NCBI RefSeq assembly: GCF_018119395.1
Contig: NZ_JAGPWD010000028.1
Coordinates: 1 to 64,000 of the forward strand
Source: Massilia sp. ZL223
GTDB taxonomy: Bacteria > Pseudomonadota > Gammaproteobacteria > Burkholderiales > Burkholderiaceae_D
DNA length: 64,000 nt
Reading direction: 5' to 3'
The notes beneath the pieces are model-generated. The model was not told the origin of the DNA. It saw nothing but the letters and a program-made list of their open reading frames with translations, and ran no database searches. Below are positions 51,417-61,534 of this stretch, in pieces (positions within the stretch are counted from its first letter, which is position 1; each line of letters opens with the position of its first letter). The position numbers were made by a program, and so were the translations under genes.

Positions 51417-53120
51417 TCAGCGTTTCGCCTTGGTGACTTCCGCGTTCTTGCGGATGGCTTCCAGGGTCGCGTTCGGCGTGATCAGGTTGCCGTCGTAGCG
51501 CAGCTCGATCAGGGCCGGCTTGTTGTGCTCGTTGGCATGGGCCAGCGCGCGGCGCAGGGCCGGGCCGAACTCTTCCGTCGTTTCCACCACTTCGCCATGG
51601 CCGCCGTAGGCGCGCGCCAGCGCGGCGAAGTCGGGATTGTGCAGGCCGGTGCCGGACACGCGGCCCGGGTATTCGCGTTCCTGGTGCATGCGGATGGTGC
51701 CGAACATGCCGTTGTTAAACAGCAGGATCACGACGCCGGCGCCGTACTGCACCGCCGTAGCCAGTTCCTGGCCGTTCATCATGAATTCGCCGTCGCCGGC
51801 GAAGGTCACCACCGTGCGCTCCGGGTGCACGATCTTGGCGGCCACGCCCGAGGGCACGCTGTAGCCCATCGCGCCGCTGGTCGGCGCCAGCTGGGTGCGC
51901 ATGCCGCCGTAGCGGTAGAAGCGGTGCGCCCAGGAAGCATAGTTGCCGGCGCCGTTGGTGATGATGGCGTCGTGCGGCAGCTGGGCCATCAGTTCCTGCA
52001 CCATTTGCCACAGGTCGAGCGGGGCATTGCCTTCCTTGAAGATAGGCGGCTGGGCCTGGTAAGCGGCCAGCTCGGCCCTGGCTTGCGCGACCGTGCCTTT
52101 CCAGGCACTGGCGTCGACCGGTTCCATCGCGGCCAGCATGGCGCAGGCCTGCTGCATGCCGCTGGCGACCATCAGTTCGCCCTGGTAGACGCTGCCCAGT
52201 TCTTCCGGGTCCGGGTGGAAGTGGACCAGGCGCTGCTGCGGCACCGGCGAGGCCAGCAGCGAGTAGCCGCTGGTGGTCATCTCGCCCAGGCGCGGGCCGA
52301 GGGCGATGAGCAGGTCGGCGTCCTTGACGCGCGCCGCCAGCTTGGGATTGATGCCGATGCCGACGTCGCCGACGTAGTGCGGGTGATCGTTGTCGAGCAG
52401 GTCCTGGAAGCGGAAGGCGCAGGCCACCGGCAGGTGGTTGGCTTCGGCGAAGGCGCGCAGGTCGGCGCAGGCCTGGTCGTTCCAGGTATTGCCGCCCAGG
52501 AGTACGAGCGGGCGGCGGCTTTCGGCCAGCACGGCGCGCAGCTGGGCGATCTGGGCGGCGGAAGGCGAACCCTGGACCGGCTGGTAGGGGCGGGTATCGG
52601 CCACGGCGGCGGTCGAGACCAGCATGTCTTCCGGCAGCGCCAGCACCACCGGGCCCGGACGGCCGCTGGTGGCGACCTGGAAGGCGCGCGCGATGTATTC
52701 GGGGATGCGGTCGGCGCGGTCGATCTGGGCCACCCACTTGGCCATCTGGCCGAACATGCGGCGGTAGTCGATTTCCTGGAAGGCTTCGCGGTCGATGAAG
52801 TCGTTGCCGACCTGGCCGATGAACAGGATCATCGGGGTCGAGTCCTGGTAGGCGGTGTGCACGCCGATCGAGGCGTTGGTGGCGCCCGGGCCGCGGGTGA
52901 CGAAGCAGATGCCCGGCTTGCCGGTCAGCTTGCCGTAGGCCTCGGCCATGAACGCCGCGCCCCCTTCCTGGCGGTTGATCACGAAGCGGATCTGCGAATC
53001 GTGCAGCGCGTCGAGCACGTCGAGGTAGCTTTCGCCCGGCACGCCGAAGGCGGTGTCCACGCCGTGGATGTGGAGCGCATCGACCAGGATCTGGCCGCCG
53101 GTACGGGAAGGGTGCGTCAT
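51417..53120 (-). CDS. Thiamine-diphosphate-dependent enzyme (acetolactate synthase-like)
   Basis: Three-domain ThDP enzyme of 567 residues. N-terminal pyrimidine-binding domain with the catalytic Glu in RQEGGAAFMAEAYGKLTG, a central domain, and a C-terminal ThDP/Mg domain with GDGEFMMNGQELATA and the following NN. It resembles catabolic acetolactate synthase-like and benzoylformate decarboxylase-like proteins. No small ilvH/ilvN subunit gene is next to it, so a biosynthetic IlvB role is unlikely. The substrate cannot be read from the sequence. Confidence 0.85.
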   Translation of the reverse strand: MTHPSRTGGQILVDALHIHGVDTAFGVPGESYLDVLDALHDSQIRFVINRQEGGAAFMAEAYGKLTGKPGICFVTRGPGATNASIGVHTAYQDSTPMILFIGQVGNDFIDREAFQEIDYRRMFGQMAKWVAQIDRADRIPEYIARAFQVATSGRPGPVVLALPEDMLVSTAAVADTRPYQPVQGSPSAAQIAQLRAVLAESRRPLVLLGGNTWNDQACADLRAFAEANHLPVACAFRFQDLLDNDHPHYVGDVGIGINPKLAARVKDADLLIALGPRLGEMTTSGYSLLASPVPQQRLVHFHPDPEELGSVYQGELMVASGMQQACAMLAAMEPVDASAWKGTVAQARAELAAYQAQPPIFKEGNAPLDLWQMVQELMAQLPHDAIITNGAGNYASWAHRFYRYGGMRTQLAPTSGAMGYSVPSGVAAKIVHPERTVVTFAGDGEFMMNGQELATAVQYGAGVVILLFNNGMFGTIRMHQEREYPGRVSGTGLHNPDFAALARAYGGHGEVVETTEEFGPALRRALAHANEHNKPALIELRYDGNLITPNATLEAIRKNAEVTKAKR

Positions 53121-53223
53121 GGTTCGGTCATCCTTGTTGGTTTGGCATCCGGGCATTCTATGTGAGCTGCTCAGTGGAGGCTTTTGAAATGGCGACATCA
53201 AATTTCAGAAAACGCGAGCGTTC

Positions 53224-53285
53224 GGCCCGCTACCCGTAAACGCCATCCCGGCCTGCGCCGGGATGGCGTTTACGGGTAGCGGGCC
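53224..53285. repeat. Perfect 29-bp hairpin upstream of rnpB
   Basis: Arms at 53224-53252 and 53257-53285 are perfectly complementary over 29 bases around a CTGC loop. The core (CATCCCGGC..GCCGGGATG) resembles the short palindromic repeats near coxC, while the outer 10-15 bp are different. It has no T run. It lies between the divergent-looking TPP gene start and rnpB, in a 245-bp gap with no gene. Confidence 0.85.
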
Positions 53286-53352
53286 TCCGCTTGCACTGTG
53301 GCGCGCACCACGCATCCTCCCGGCTCCGCTGTCCCGCCCACCCCCAATCGGT

Positions 53353-53358
53353 TACAAT
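53353..53358 (+). promoter_or_regulatory. -10 element of rnpB
   Basis: TACAAT lies 7-8 bases before the likely 5' end of the RNase P RNA. No good -35 box is visible at 17 bases. Confidence 0.5.
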
Positions 53359-53365
53359 GTCAGCC

Positions 53366-53705
53366 GTGAAGCAGGCCAGACAGTCGCTGGCCCTCATCTT
53401 CGGATGCGGGCGGGAGGAAGGTCCGGACTCCACAGAGCGGGGTGACGGTTAACGGCCGTCCGCTGAAAGCCGCAAGGTATAAGGCGAGGAATAGGGCCAC
53501 AGAGACGAGCGTATTAAGTTACGGTGAAACGCGGTAACCTCCACCTGGAGCAATTCCAAATAGGCACGCGTTGATGTTGCTCGCGGAGCGTGCGGGTAGG
53601 AAGCTTGAGCGCTGGAGTAATCCAGCGCCTAGAGGAATGGCTGTCATAGGGGCGTCCCGCAAGGGAGACCACTACACAGAATCCGGCCTATCGGCCTGCT
53701 TTACT
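53366..53705 (+). ncRNA. rnpB: RNase P RNA (type A)
   Basis: Catalytic RNA that trims tRNA 5' ends. The 5' end (GAAGCAGGCCAGACAGTCGC) and the 3' segment (ATCCGGCCTATCGGCCTGCTT) pair as helices P1/P2 in the bacterial pattern. Universal blocks are present: GAGGAAGGTCCGGACTCC, ACAGAGACGAGCG-like J11/12, GGTGAAACGCGGTAA, and TAGAGGAATGGCTGTC. The length of about 340 nt is typical of betaproteobacteria, which have a shorter P12-P14 region than E. coli (377 nt). Confidence 0.95.
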
Positions 53706-53784
53706 TGAATTCTCTCTCCACGGCGTGGACATAAGGGCTTGCCGGGCTGATATGATCGGCCTGTCGACGACTCGCTCCCGCGCC

Positions 53785-54384
53785 ATGTCTCCCACTGATT
53801 TGCAGCTGATAGCCGACTACATGATGCCGGCTTTTCCGGCCTCACCCTCGGACCTTGGCTTCCTCTTCGGCACGCGCCACGGCATGCCCGAATTTTGCGA
53901 CGCGGCCTATGGGCTGTGGCAGCAGGGCATGTTCCGCCGCCTGCTGGTCTCCGGCGGGCGCACGCGCGGCCTGCTGGAAGCCGAGGCGGAGCTCATCGGG
54001 GAGCGGCTGGTGCGCATGGGCCTGCCCGAGTCGGTCCTGATCCTGGAAACCGCCGCCACCAACACCGGCGAAAACGTCCGCTTCGGCCGCGCCCGTGCGG
54101 CCGAAGCGATGGACCTCGGCGCGATCCGCAGCGTCCTCGTCATCGGCAAGGTGTGCTCGACGCGCCGCTACCTCATGACCTTGCAGCGGCACTGGCCGGG
54201 CTTGCGCATGTCGGTCTGTCCGGTCAACTACTTCGGCGTCCCGGCCGAACGCTGGTACGAGGACGAGCCATTCCGCAGCCGGGTGCTGGGTGAATTCGAC
54301 AAGATCCCGCGCTACCTGGACGCAGGCTTCCTGCACGAGGTTGACGGCTGCGCCGGGTATCCGCGCCTGGGCTTCTCTTCTTAG
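53785..54384 (+). CDS. YdcF-like DUF218 family protein
   Basis: A 199-residue protein with the DUF218 (SanA/ElyC/YdcF) pattern: [10 protein letters not shown], the [21 protein letters not shown] part, and the [19 protein letters not shown] box. Such proteins bind AdoMet or act in envelope biology; E. coli YdcF is of unknown role. No signal peptide or helix is seen here. Start is uncertain; an in-frame ATG 33 bases upstream and a GTG at 53725 are possible. Confidence 0.7.
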   Translation: MSPTDLQLIADYMMPAFPASPSDLGFLFGTRHGMPEFCDAAYGLWQQGMFRRLLVSGGRTRGLLEAEAELIGERLVRMGLPESVLILETAATNTGENVRFGRARAAEAMDLGAIRSVLVIGKVCSTRRYLMTLQRHWPGLRMSVCPVNYFGVPAERWYEDEPFRSRVLGEFDKIPRYLDAGFLHEVDGCAGYPRLGFSS

Positions 54385-54403
54385 CACCGCTTCAGGAGAC
54401 GTG

Positions 54404-55891
<1,488 letters not shown>

Positions 55892-55892
55892 C

Positions 55893-56540
55893 ATGCGCAG
55901 CGCGTCCCATGTCGATCCCGCGCTGCTGTGGGGCTGGCTCGCCGGGCGTTCGCTGGCCCGTGGCCTTCCCCGGCCTGTTCCGGACCACGGCGGCATGCGC
56001 GTCGACACCGCTTCGCCGGAGGAAGTGCGGCGCTACGTGTTCGCCGGTCCCGATCCCCGATTGGCGGAGCTGGCGGCGTCGATCGAGACCAGCCGCGTCT
56101 TCATCAAGATGTGCGGTTCCGGCGAGCAGCTGCTGGCGCTTGTGCCTGCGCGCTGGCGGCTGCAGCCGGGCGGCTACTTCATGACCCAGGCAGGCATGGA
56201 CGGCGAGCCGCGCATGCCGGGGCCAGGCTACCGGCTGGAGGTCGCGGAGAGAGACGGCGTCTACATGGCGCGCATCCATGCCGGAGACGGCTCCGTCGCC
56301 GCGAGCGGCTACGCCGTGGAACACGATGGATGCTTCGTGTTCGATCGCATCGACACGCACGCGGCGCATCGCCGGCGCGGCCTGGGAAGGGCGATCATGT
56401 CGGCATTGGGCGGCATGCAGCAATCGCACCAGGCGAACAGGGTGCTGGTGGCAACCGAAGAGGGGCGGGCCTTGTACGAGGCGCTCGGATGGAAGGTCGT
56501 GACGGCTTACTCGACCGTGGTGATCCCGGGCGAGCAGTAG
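55893..56540 (+). CDS. GNAT family acetyltransferase
   Basis: A 215-residue protein. The C-terminal half has the GNAT acetyl-CoA site (HRRRGLGRAIMSALGGM, about 165-182) and the final strand motif (ATEEGRALYEALGWK). The N-terminal half is not similar to a known domain I can name. Its ATG is one base past the glpK stop, so they are cotranscribed. Substrate unknown. Confidence 0.75.
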   Translation: MRSASHVDPALLWGWLAGRSLARGLPRPVPDHGGMRVDTASPEEVRRYVFAGPDPRLAELAASIETSRVFIKMCGSGEQLLALVPARWRLQPGGYFMTQAGMDGEPRMPGPGYRLEVAERDGVYMARIHAGDGSVAASGYAVEHDGCFVFDRIDTHAAHRRRGLGRAIMSALGGMQQSHQANRVLVATEEGRALYEALGWKVVTAYSTVVIPGEQ

Positions 56541-56628
56541 AACAGTGGATACGCTTCAGGCGCCGGCCCGGCGGTGCCGGCCCGGACGATGCCGGACCGG
56601 CGCTTGAAGCAGTACCTGTCAGGCTGGC

Positions 56629-57393
56629 TTACTTCTTTGCGAAGCGGCGGCGCATTGCGCCCATTGCCATCGCGCCCAGGCCCAGCAGGGCGACCGAGCC
56701 CGGCTCCGGCACTTCGCCCGGGTTGCCGCTGTCGTCACGCTCGAAGGCGCCGACGCGCACGGTTTCCGGGGTGCCCTGGGTGGTGCCTGCAAGGAACTGG
56801 ACCCCGCCAGCGACGACGCATTGCGTCAGGTCGGGGCAGGCCAGGTCGGCGGCTGCGGCTTGGAGGTCGTCCAGGACAAAACGGTGCAGGCCTGACTGGC
56901 CGATGCCCCCGGTATCTTCCAAGATCAGGTCAGGCCCGGTGTACGAGAAGATTTCCAGCAAGGTGCCATCGAGGGCGTACAGGCTCATGTACAGGTCGGT
57001 GAGGGTCGCGTCGTCACTGCCAGGTTCGCTGATGTTCACAACGAAACCGAGTTCGCCAGCGGTGGTGATGCCGTCGATATCGCTGAGCAAATAAACGCCA
57101 TTGCCGCCAACGGCGCCGGTATTGTCCCCCCCGAGCAAGCCAGTGCTCGGCTCGCAGGTCTGGTCCGGATTGGTCATGTTGCCGCCATTGGTGTGGCGGA
57201 CGCAGCCCGACTCGGTAGCGGGCGGTTGGGGACCGACGGTGTTGTCCTGGACAGTCACCACGGTCGACACGGCGCCCAGGCCAGTGCCTGTTTGTTGTGC
57301 GCCAGTTTGATAGACCAGGTCGGCGAATGCTGGCGAGGCGCCAGTTACGAGTGCTGCACTAATTGCAAGCTTCAGGATTTTTGACTTCATCAC
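56629..57393 (-). CDS. PEP-CTERM sorting domain protein
   Basis: Exported protein of 254 residues. Signal peptide about 1-25 (cleavage after AFA). A beta-rich body carries three Cys pairs (C64/C80 region, C186/C192 region), and the C-terminal VPEPGSVALLGLGAMAMGAM followed by RRRFAKK is a classic PEP-CTERM signal for exosortase. Role in the envelope or biofilm matrix unknown. It may start one Met later. A candidate FNR box lies about 90 bases upstream. Confidence 0.82.
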   Translation of the reverse strand: MMKSKILKLAISAALVTGASPAFADLVYQTGAQQTGTGLGAVSTVVTVQDNTVGPQPPATESGCVRHTNGGNMTNPDQTCEPSTGLLGGDNTGAVGGNGVYLLSDIDGITTAGELGFVVNISEPGSDDATLTDLYMSLYALDGTLLEIFSYTGPDLILEDTGGIGQSGLHRFVLDDLQAAAADLACPDLTQCVVAGGVQFLAGTTQGTPETVRVGAFERDDSGNPGEVPEPGSVALLGLGAMAMGAMRRRFAKK

Positions 57394-57734
57394 TAGCTCC
57401 TATGGAATTACTTCGTTCTTGTGGGTAACTGCCAGGTACTACAACGTCGTAAGAGCAAGTTACGGGCCAGCGTCAATACTTTGAGATAAATCAAATACCT
57501 ATCGCGGGTAGCACTTCGACAGAAAGGAAAAGTGTAAAAAATACCGAAAGTTTCTATTTAAAACTTTCTATCCCTCCGGAAAAAATTGGGTGTCTTCACG
57601 TTAAGAATCAGGACTCTCATCCAAGTTCGGCGGCGACGACATATAGGGATGGGAGGGGTTTGAGCCATCGCCGTGCCGCGCGCAAGGCAAGTCTGTTAAG
57701 GTGACGCTGCGAAAGACTGAACCGGAGCGGGTAC
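57394..57734. other. AT-rich intergenic control region of the PEP-CTERM gene
   Basis: About 340 bases with no gene seen. It holds an FNR-like box (57481-57494) and a perfect 8-bp inverted repeat GAAAGTTT/AAACTTTC (57546-57553 with 57561-57568). Base content is well below that of the genes around it. Confidence 0.5.
57481..57494. promoter_or_regulatory. FNR/ANR-like box
   Basis: TTGAG-ATAA-ATCAA matches the FNR consensus TTGAT-N4-ATCAA at nine of ten fixed positions. It lies 88-101 bases upstream of the PEP-CTERM gene start. Oxygen-dependent control is a prediction only. Confidence 0.4.
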
Positions 57735-57863
57735 ATGGAAAAGAAGTACTGGTTCCCGGCGAAACCGCCGGAACGTGGCTGCGGATGGGGATTGCCGCTG
57801 GCCTGGCAAGGCTCGGCGGTCGTCGTCAGCTATGATCCTTTCCGGCGCGAGGCGCACCGATGA
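57735..57863 (+). CDS. Small WFPAK/GWGLPxxWQG-type protein (42 aa)
   Basis: A 42-codon frame with GGAG seven bases before its ATG. The sequence (YWFPAK, then GCGWGLPLAWQGSAVV) has the head of a known small bacterial protein group that usually goes on into transmembrane helices; here it stops early. Its TGA overlaps the next ATG (ATGA), so it is translationally coupled to the PH-domain gene. It may be a real short protein, a leader frame or a shortened relic. Confidence 0.5.
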   Translation: MEKKYWFPAKPPERGCGWGLPLAWQGSAVVVSYDPFRREAHR

Positions 57864-58417
57864 GCGCTGCCGTGTTCGACATTCCCGCCGTCGGCCTGTC
57901 GGCATATTTGACACTCATCGGTATCACATGCCTGGCTTCCGCGCTGCCGATGCTGCTGGCGCGCAAGCGCGGCCTGGCGGCCAAGCTGAAAAGCGGGGCC
58001 GCGGCCGGGGCGCTGGTGCTGCCCGTGACCCTGCTGCTGGCGCTGGGCCTGTCGAAGAACACGCTCGAGGTGCGCGACGGCCAGGTCCTGGTGCGCGCCA
58101 GCTACTTTTATGAATACGCGCGCGACATCGGCGAGTTCGACCTGGCGCATGCCCGCCACGGCAGCCTGGCCGCGATCGACGCCGCCCAGCTGGGCTTGCG
58201 CAACAACGGCATCAGTTTGCCGGGCTATGCCGCCGGACGCTTCACCAGCGAAGACCAGCGGCCGCTGTTCGTGGCCATGACCGACCGTGAGCGGGTCGTG
58301 TATCTGCCGGCCAGGGAAGGCCAGTCGCTGCTGGTCAGTGTCGAGCAGGCCGACCAGCTGCTGGCGCTGCTGCACGGGCGCGCGGCCGAGCGGCGCCAGC
58401 TGGCCCGGCATCCGTGA
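57860..58417 (+). CDS. Bacterial PH-domain membrane protein
   Basis: A 185-residue protein. Two transmembrane helices (about 13-33 and 46-66) are followed by a bacterial pleckstrin-homology-like domain (about 70-165) with the VRASYFYEYARDIGEFDLAH and GISLPGYAAGRFTSEDQRPL segments and the ending FVAMTDRERVVYLP. Related proteins are uncharacterised membrane proteins. It is coupled to the short frame upstream and converges with the AAA ATPase. Confidence 0.7.
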   Translation: MSAAVFDIPAVGLSAYLTLIGITCLASALPMLLARKRGLAAKLKSGAAAGALVLPVTLLLALGLSKNTLEVRDGQVLVRASYFYEYARDIGEFDLAHARHGSLAAIDAAQLGLRNNGISLPGYAAGRFTSEDQRPLFVAMTDRERVVYLPAREGQSLLVSVEQADQLLALLHGRAAERRQLARHP

Positions 58418-58418
58418 T

Positions 58419-59369
58419 TTAGAACCCGATCCTGGATTTGCCCGGCGCCTGCCGCAGGCGGATGTCGTCCACGCTCACATGGGCGCGGCCGTCCGCTACC
58501 GCATAGCCGAGACTGTCGAGCAGGGTCTTGCGCAGGTCGCGCGGCGACACCGGCGCCAGCTTGTCGAGCACCCCGTCGGCCAGCACGTCGTCGAAGCCGC
58601 CCAGGTTCAGTTCCTCGACCAGGCCACGGTACATGCGCTGGGCGATGCCGGCCGCTTGTTCGGGCGTCGGCTTGGGGACTTCGTAGACCGCCATGCGGTT
58701 GAGCAGGGGAGAGGGAATGCCGTCCACCGAGTTGGCGGTCAGCACCCAGAAGATCTGGCTGGCGTCGACGTCGACGTCGATGAATTCGTCGCGGAAAGCC
58801 TTCGAGGTTTCCGGCTCCAGTAATTGATAGAGGGCGGCCAGCGGATCGGACTGGGTCGAGCCGCTCGCCTTTTCCACTTCGTCCAGCACCAGCACCGGGT
58901 TGGCGTACTTGCCGCGCACCAGGCGCTCGGCCACCTTGCCGCACTTGGCGCCGCGCCAGCTGGCCGAGCTGCCGGTGATGACGAAGCCGGCCGACAGGGC
59001 GTTCATGCTGATCAGTTCGCACTCGGTGGACATGGCCCTGGCCAGGCGCTTGGCGAAATGGGTCTTGCCCACGCCGGGGCCGCCCAGCAGCAGGATGGGC
59101 ATGACGTTGAAACCCTTGTCGCCGGCATGGGCCAGGCGCAGGTAGCGCGCCAGGTCGTCCAGTACTTCATCGAAATTGGGACATTCCTCGAACAGGGGAT
59201 CGAGCGCGTCGACGGAAGAGGGCGTGGTGACGAAGCGGTCGGCCCCGGTCTCCAGCATGCGCTCGTAAAACGCGTCGAGTTCCGGGGAGCGGCCGCGGTT
59301 GCGGTCCAGCGCTTCCTGCACTTCAGTCAGGTCGTAGACCGCGCGGGTACGGGCGAGGGTGATGCTCAC
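58419..59369 (-). CDS. AAA ATPase related to Lon, lacking the protease domain
   Basis: A 316-residue AAA+ protein. Walker A GGPGVGKTH, Walker B PVLVLDEVEK, sensor 1 VLTANSVDGIP and an arginine finger near SPLLNRMAVYEV are intact; the C-terminal lid follows (SPRDLRKTLLDSLGYA). The core looks like the Lon/LonB ATPase, but there is no Ser-Lys protease domain and no Lon N-terminal domain. The GTG start is chosen because AAGGAGA lies 6 bases before it; an ATG 96 bases upstream would add an unconserved basic stretch. The role may be as a chaperone or partner to another protease. Confidence 0.78.
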   Translation of the reverse strand: MSITLARTRAVYDLTEVQEALDRNRGRSPELDAFYERMLETGADRFVTTPSSVDALDPLFEECPNFDEVLDDLARYLRLAHAGDKGFNVMPILLLGGPGVGKTHFAKRLARAMSTECELISMNALSAGFVITGSSASWRGAKCGKVAERLVRGKYANPVLVLDEVEKASGSTQSDPLAALYQLLEPETSKAFRDEFIDVDVDASQIFWVLTANSVDGIPSPLLNRMAVYEVPKPTPEQAAGIAQRMYRGLVEELNLGGFDDVLADGVLDKLAPVSPRDLRKTLLDSLGYAVADGRAHVSVDDIRLRQAPGKSRIGF

Positions 59370-59584
59370 GGCTGTCTCCTTGGCAACGGACCAGCGGTCC
59401 GCCAGTCTGGCCCGCTCCGCCTGGCTCCGCCATCCTGCCGAGCGAGCCAGAGGCAGGTGGGTCATCGCCTTGGCTTCATCCTAACTCGGCTTACAGAGAC
59501 CTGCAATTCCATACAGTGTAATTCTGCGTGGGAAATGTTGTTTCCATGCGTCAACATTCGCACGGGCGTTGAAGTTAATCAAAG

Positions 59585-59601
59585 GTAAACATCATGTTTA
59601 C
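59585..59601. promoter_or_regulatory. Perfect 17-bp palindrome in the AAA-mraZ spacer
   Basis: GTAAACAT-C-ATGTTTAC, perfect arms of 8 around one base. It looks like a dimeric regulator site. Confidence 0.45.
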
Positions 59602-59701
59602 AAATGAGGCAGTACCTTCACACCGTTGTGTAAGTGCCTAATTTTACGAGACATTTTGGCATTTCATTCCATCAACACCTGTTCCTAAGTCATTGGTTTC
59701 A

Positions 59702-59724
59702 TTGGCAAATTTTGAATTTGCCAA
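59702..59724. promoter_or_regulatory. Perfect 10-bp inverted repeat upstream of the dcw promoter
   Basis: TTGGCAAATT and AATTTGCCAA are perfect arms around TTG, 13 bases before the -35 box of the mraZ promoter. A regulator bound here could control the division cluster. Confidence 0.5.
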
Positions 59725-59736
59725 GTGTGAATTCGC

Positions 59737-59765
59737 TTGACCGTCAACATTGCTTCCACTAAAGT
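59737..59765 (+). promoter_or_regulatory. Sigma70 promoter of the dcw cluster
   Basis: TTGACC and TAAAGT separated by 17 bases, about 100 bases before the mraZ start and overlapping the first MraZ box. Confidence 0.6.
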
Positions 59766-59798
59766 GGGAAACAGTGTGAAAAAGTGTCGATTTGTGGG
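59764..59798 (+). promoter_or_regulatory. MraZ boxes (10-bp-spaced GTGGG repeats)
   Basis: GTGGG, GTGTG, GTGTC and GTGGG occur at 59764, 59774, 59784 and 59794, an exact 10-bp period. This is the MraZ-binding pattern that autoregulates dcw promoters. Confidence 0.8.
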
Positions 59799-59866
59799 AG
59801 GAAATCCCTTCCCAAGGCGCCTACAACAACACCATTACAAACCCTCTCCAAAAGCTAGGTAAATAC

Positions 59867-60295
59867 GTGTTTCAGGGCGCGTCAGCGATCAATCTCGATG
59901 CAAAAGGCCGGATGTCGATCCCGGCCAAGCACCGTGACGCCCTCGTTTCGCAGTGTGAAGGACGCATGACGCTCACCAAACACCCGCACGGTTGCCTGCT
60001 TTTCTTCCCCCGTCCCGTCTGGGAAGAGCACCGCAAGCAGATCGCTGCCTGGCCGATGTCGGCCCGTGCATGGCAGCGCATTTTCCTTGGGAATGCCGTG
60101 GATGTCGAGCTCGACTCCGCCGGCCGCGTGCTCATTTCGCCCGAGCTGCGCGCAGCCGTCGGGCTCGACAAGGAAGTGATGATGCTCGGCATGGGCACCC
60201 ACTTCGAGATCTGGAATGCCGCCAAACTGGCCGAAGACGAGGCTGAGGCCGTCGCCGGTGGCATGCCCGATGTTCTTTCCAACTTCTCGTTCTGA
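59867..60295 (+). CDS. mraZ: Transcriptional regulator MraZ
   Basis: DNA-binding protein of 142 residues that represses the dcw promoter. It has two AbrB-like repeats, each with a conserved box: [16 protein letters not shown] near residue 10 and [15 protein letters not shown] near residue 80. The GTG start is chosen because the family begins with (M)FQG and AGGT lies 6 bases before it; a longer frame upstream would read through the MraZ boxes. First gene of the division cluster. Confidence 0.95.
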   Translation: MFQGASAINLDAKGRMSIPAKHRDALVSQCEGRMTLTKHPHGCLLFFPRPVWEEHRKQIAAWPMSARAWQRIFLGNAVDVELDSAGRVLISPELRAAVGLDKEVMMLGMGTHFEIWNAAKLAEDEAEAVAGGMPDVLSNFSF

Positions 60296-60302
60296 GGCGC
60301 CG

Positions 60303-61265
60303 ATGACGGAAACAATCACGGTGCCCGCATTCCAGCATCGCACGGTGCTGTTGGACGAAGCAGTGGACGCGCTCAACCTCGAGGGCGCACGCACCTCCGG
60401 TACTTATATAGATGGCACCTTCGGCCGTGGCGGCCATAGCCGGCTCATCCTGTCGCGCCTGAGCGACAGTGGCCGCCTGTTCGCCTTCGACAAGGACCCG
60501 CAGGCCATCGCCACCGCGCAGCAGCTGGCGGACACCCGCTTTGCCATCGTGCACGACAGTTTCGCCACGATGCATGACGCGCTTGCCGCGCGCGGCATCC
60601 AGCAGGTCGACGGAATCCTCCTCGACCTGGGTATTTCGTCGCCCCAGGTGGACGACGCCACCCGCGGTTTCAGCTTCCGCCAGGACGGCCCGCTCGACAT
60701 GCGCATGGACACCACGCGCGGCATGTCGGCGGCCGAGTGGATTGCGACCGCGCCCCAAACCGAACTCGAAAAGGTGATACGCGATTATGGAGAAGAACGG
60801 TATGCTTTCCAGATTGCAAAGGCGATTGTTGCTCGCCGGGCAATCGAGCCAATTTCGACCACACGACAGCTTGCCGCAATCGTGGCAGACACGGTCAAGA
60901 CCCGCGAAAAGGGCAAGGACCCTGCGACCAGGACCTTTCAGGCTGTCCGGATTTTCATCAATAAAGAGCTTGAAGACCTTGAAGCAGGTCTGAGCGCGGC
61001 CTATGCCATGCTGGCGCCGGGCGGGCGCATGTCGGTGATCAGCTTCCACTCGCTGGAAGACCGCATCGTCAAGCAGTTCTTTGCGTCCAAGGCCAAGGTG
61101 GCCCAGCCGGACCGCCGCCTGCCGATCCGCGCCGCCGACCTGCCGCAGCCCCTGATGAAATTGATCGCCAAGACCAAGCCCAGCGACGAGGAGGTCGACG
61201 CCAACCCGCGCGCCCGCTCGGCGGTGCTGCGCGTGGCCGAGCGCCTGGCGGGAGGGGCGGCATGA
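60303..61265 (+). CDS. rsmH: 16S rRNA (cytosine1402-N4)-methyltransferase RsmH
   Basis: AdoMet methyltransferase of 320 residues (MraW) acting on C1402 in the ribosomal decoding site. Conserved parts: [45 protein letters not shown], and [17 protein letters not shown]. Starts 7 bases after mraZ, overlaps ftsL by 4 bp. Confidence 0.96.
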   Translation: MTETITVPAFQHRTVLLDEAVDALNLEGARTSGTYIDGTFGRGGHSRLILSRLSDSGRLFAFDKDPQAIATAQQLADTRFAIVHDSFATMHDALAARGIQQVDGILLDLGISSPQVDDATRGFSFRQDGPLDMRMDTTRGMSAAEWIATAPQTELEKVIRDYGEERYAFQIAKAIVARRAIEPISTTRQLAAIVADTVKTREKGKDPATRTFQAVRIFINKELEDLEAGLSAAYAMLAPGGRMSVISFHSLEDRIVKQFFASKAKVAQPDRRLPIRAADLPQPLMKLIAKTKPSDEEVDANPRARSAVLRVAERLAGGAA

Positions 61266-61534
61266 ACGCCAAGCTCAACATTGTCCTGACCGTGCTGCTG
61301 GTCGGCTGCGCCCTGTCGGTGATCAACGCGCGCTACCAGGCGCGCCATTTGCTCATCGAATACGAGCGCCTGCAGCAGCAGTCGCGCCAGCTCGACATCG
61401 ACTGGGCCCAGCTCCAGCTCGACCAGTCGACCCTGGGCAAGAACGAGCGCATCGAGCAGATCGCGCGCACCGAGCTGAACATGGCGCCGCTGACCCCGGC
61501 CCGGACCCAGTACCTGATGGAAGGGGCCCAATGA
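61262..61534 (+). CDS. ftsL: Cell division protein FtsL
   Basis: Small bitopic divisome protein, 90 residues: a short cytoplasmic head, a transmembrane helix (about 4-22) and a coiled-coil periplasmic part ending in [15 protein letters not shown]. With FtsB and FtsQ it activates septal wall synthesis. It overlaps both neighbours by 4 bp (ATGA on both sides). Confidence 0.93.
   Translation: MNAKLNIVLTVLLVGCALSVINARYQARHLLIEYERLQQQSRQLDIDWAQLQLDQSTLGKNERIEQIARTELNMAPLTPARTQYLMEGAQ

Larger units (their letters stand above)
59370..59866. other. AT-rich spacer upstream of mraZ
   Basis: About 500 bases without a convincing gene. It contains the dcw promoter, MraZ boxes and two palindromes described below. 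The left part carries the alternative N-terminus of the AAA gene. Confidence 0.5.

Noticed and set aside
56541-56628. GC-rich imperfect hairpin between the GNAT and second PEP-CTERM genes as a bidirectional terminator
   Set aside because: A 13-bp stem with a mismatch is possible, but there is no T run on either strand and the region is made of direct GCCGGCCCGG repeats, so the folding is ambiguous.
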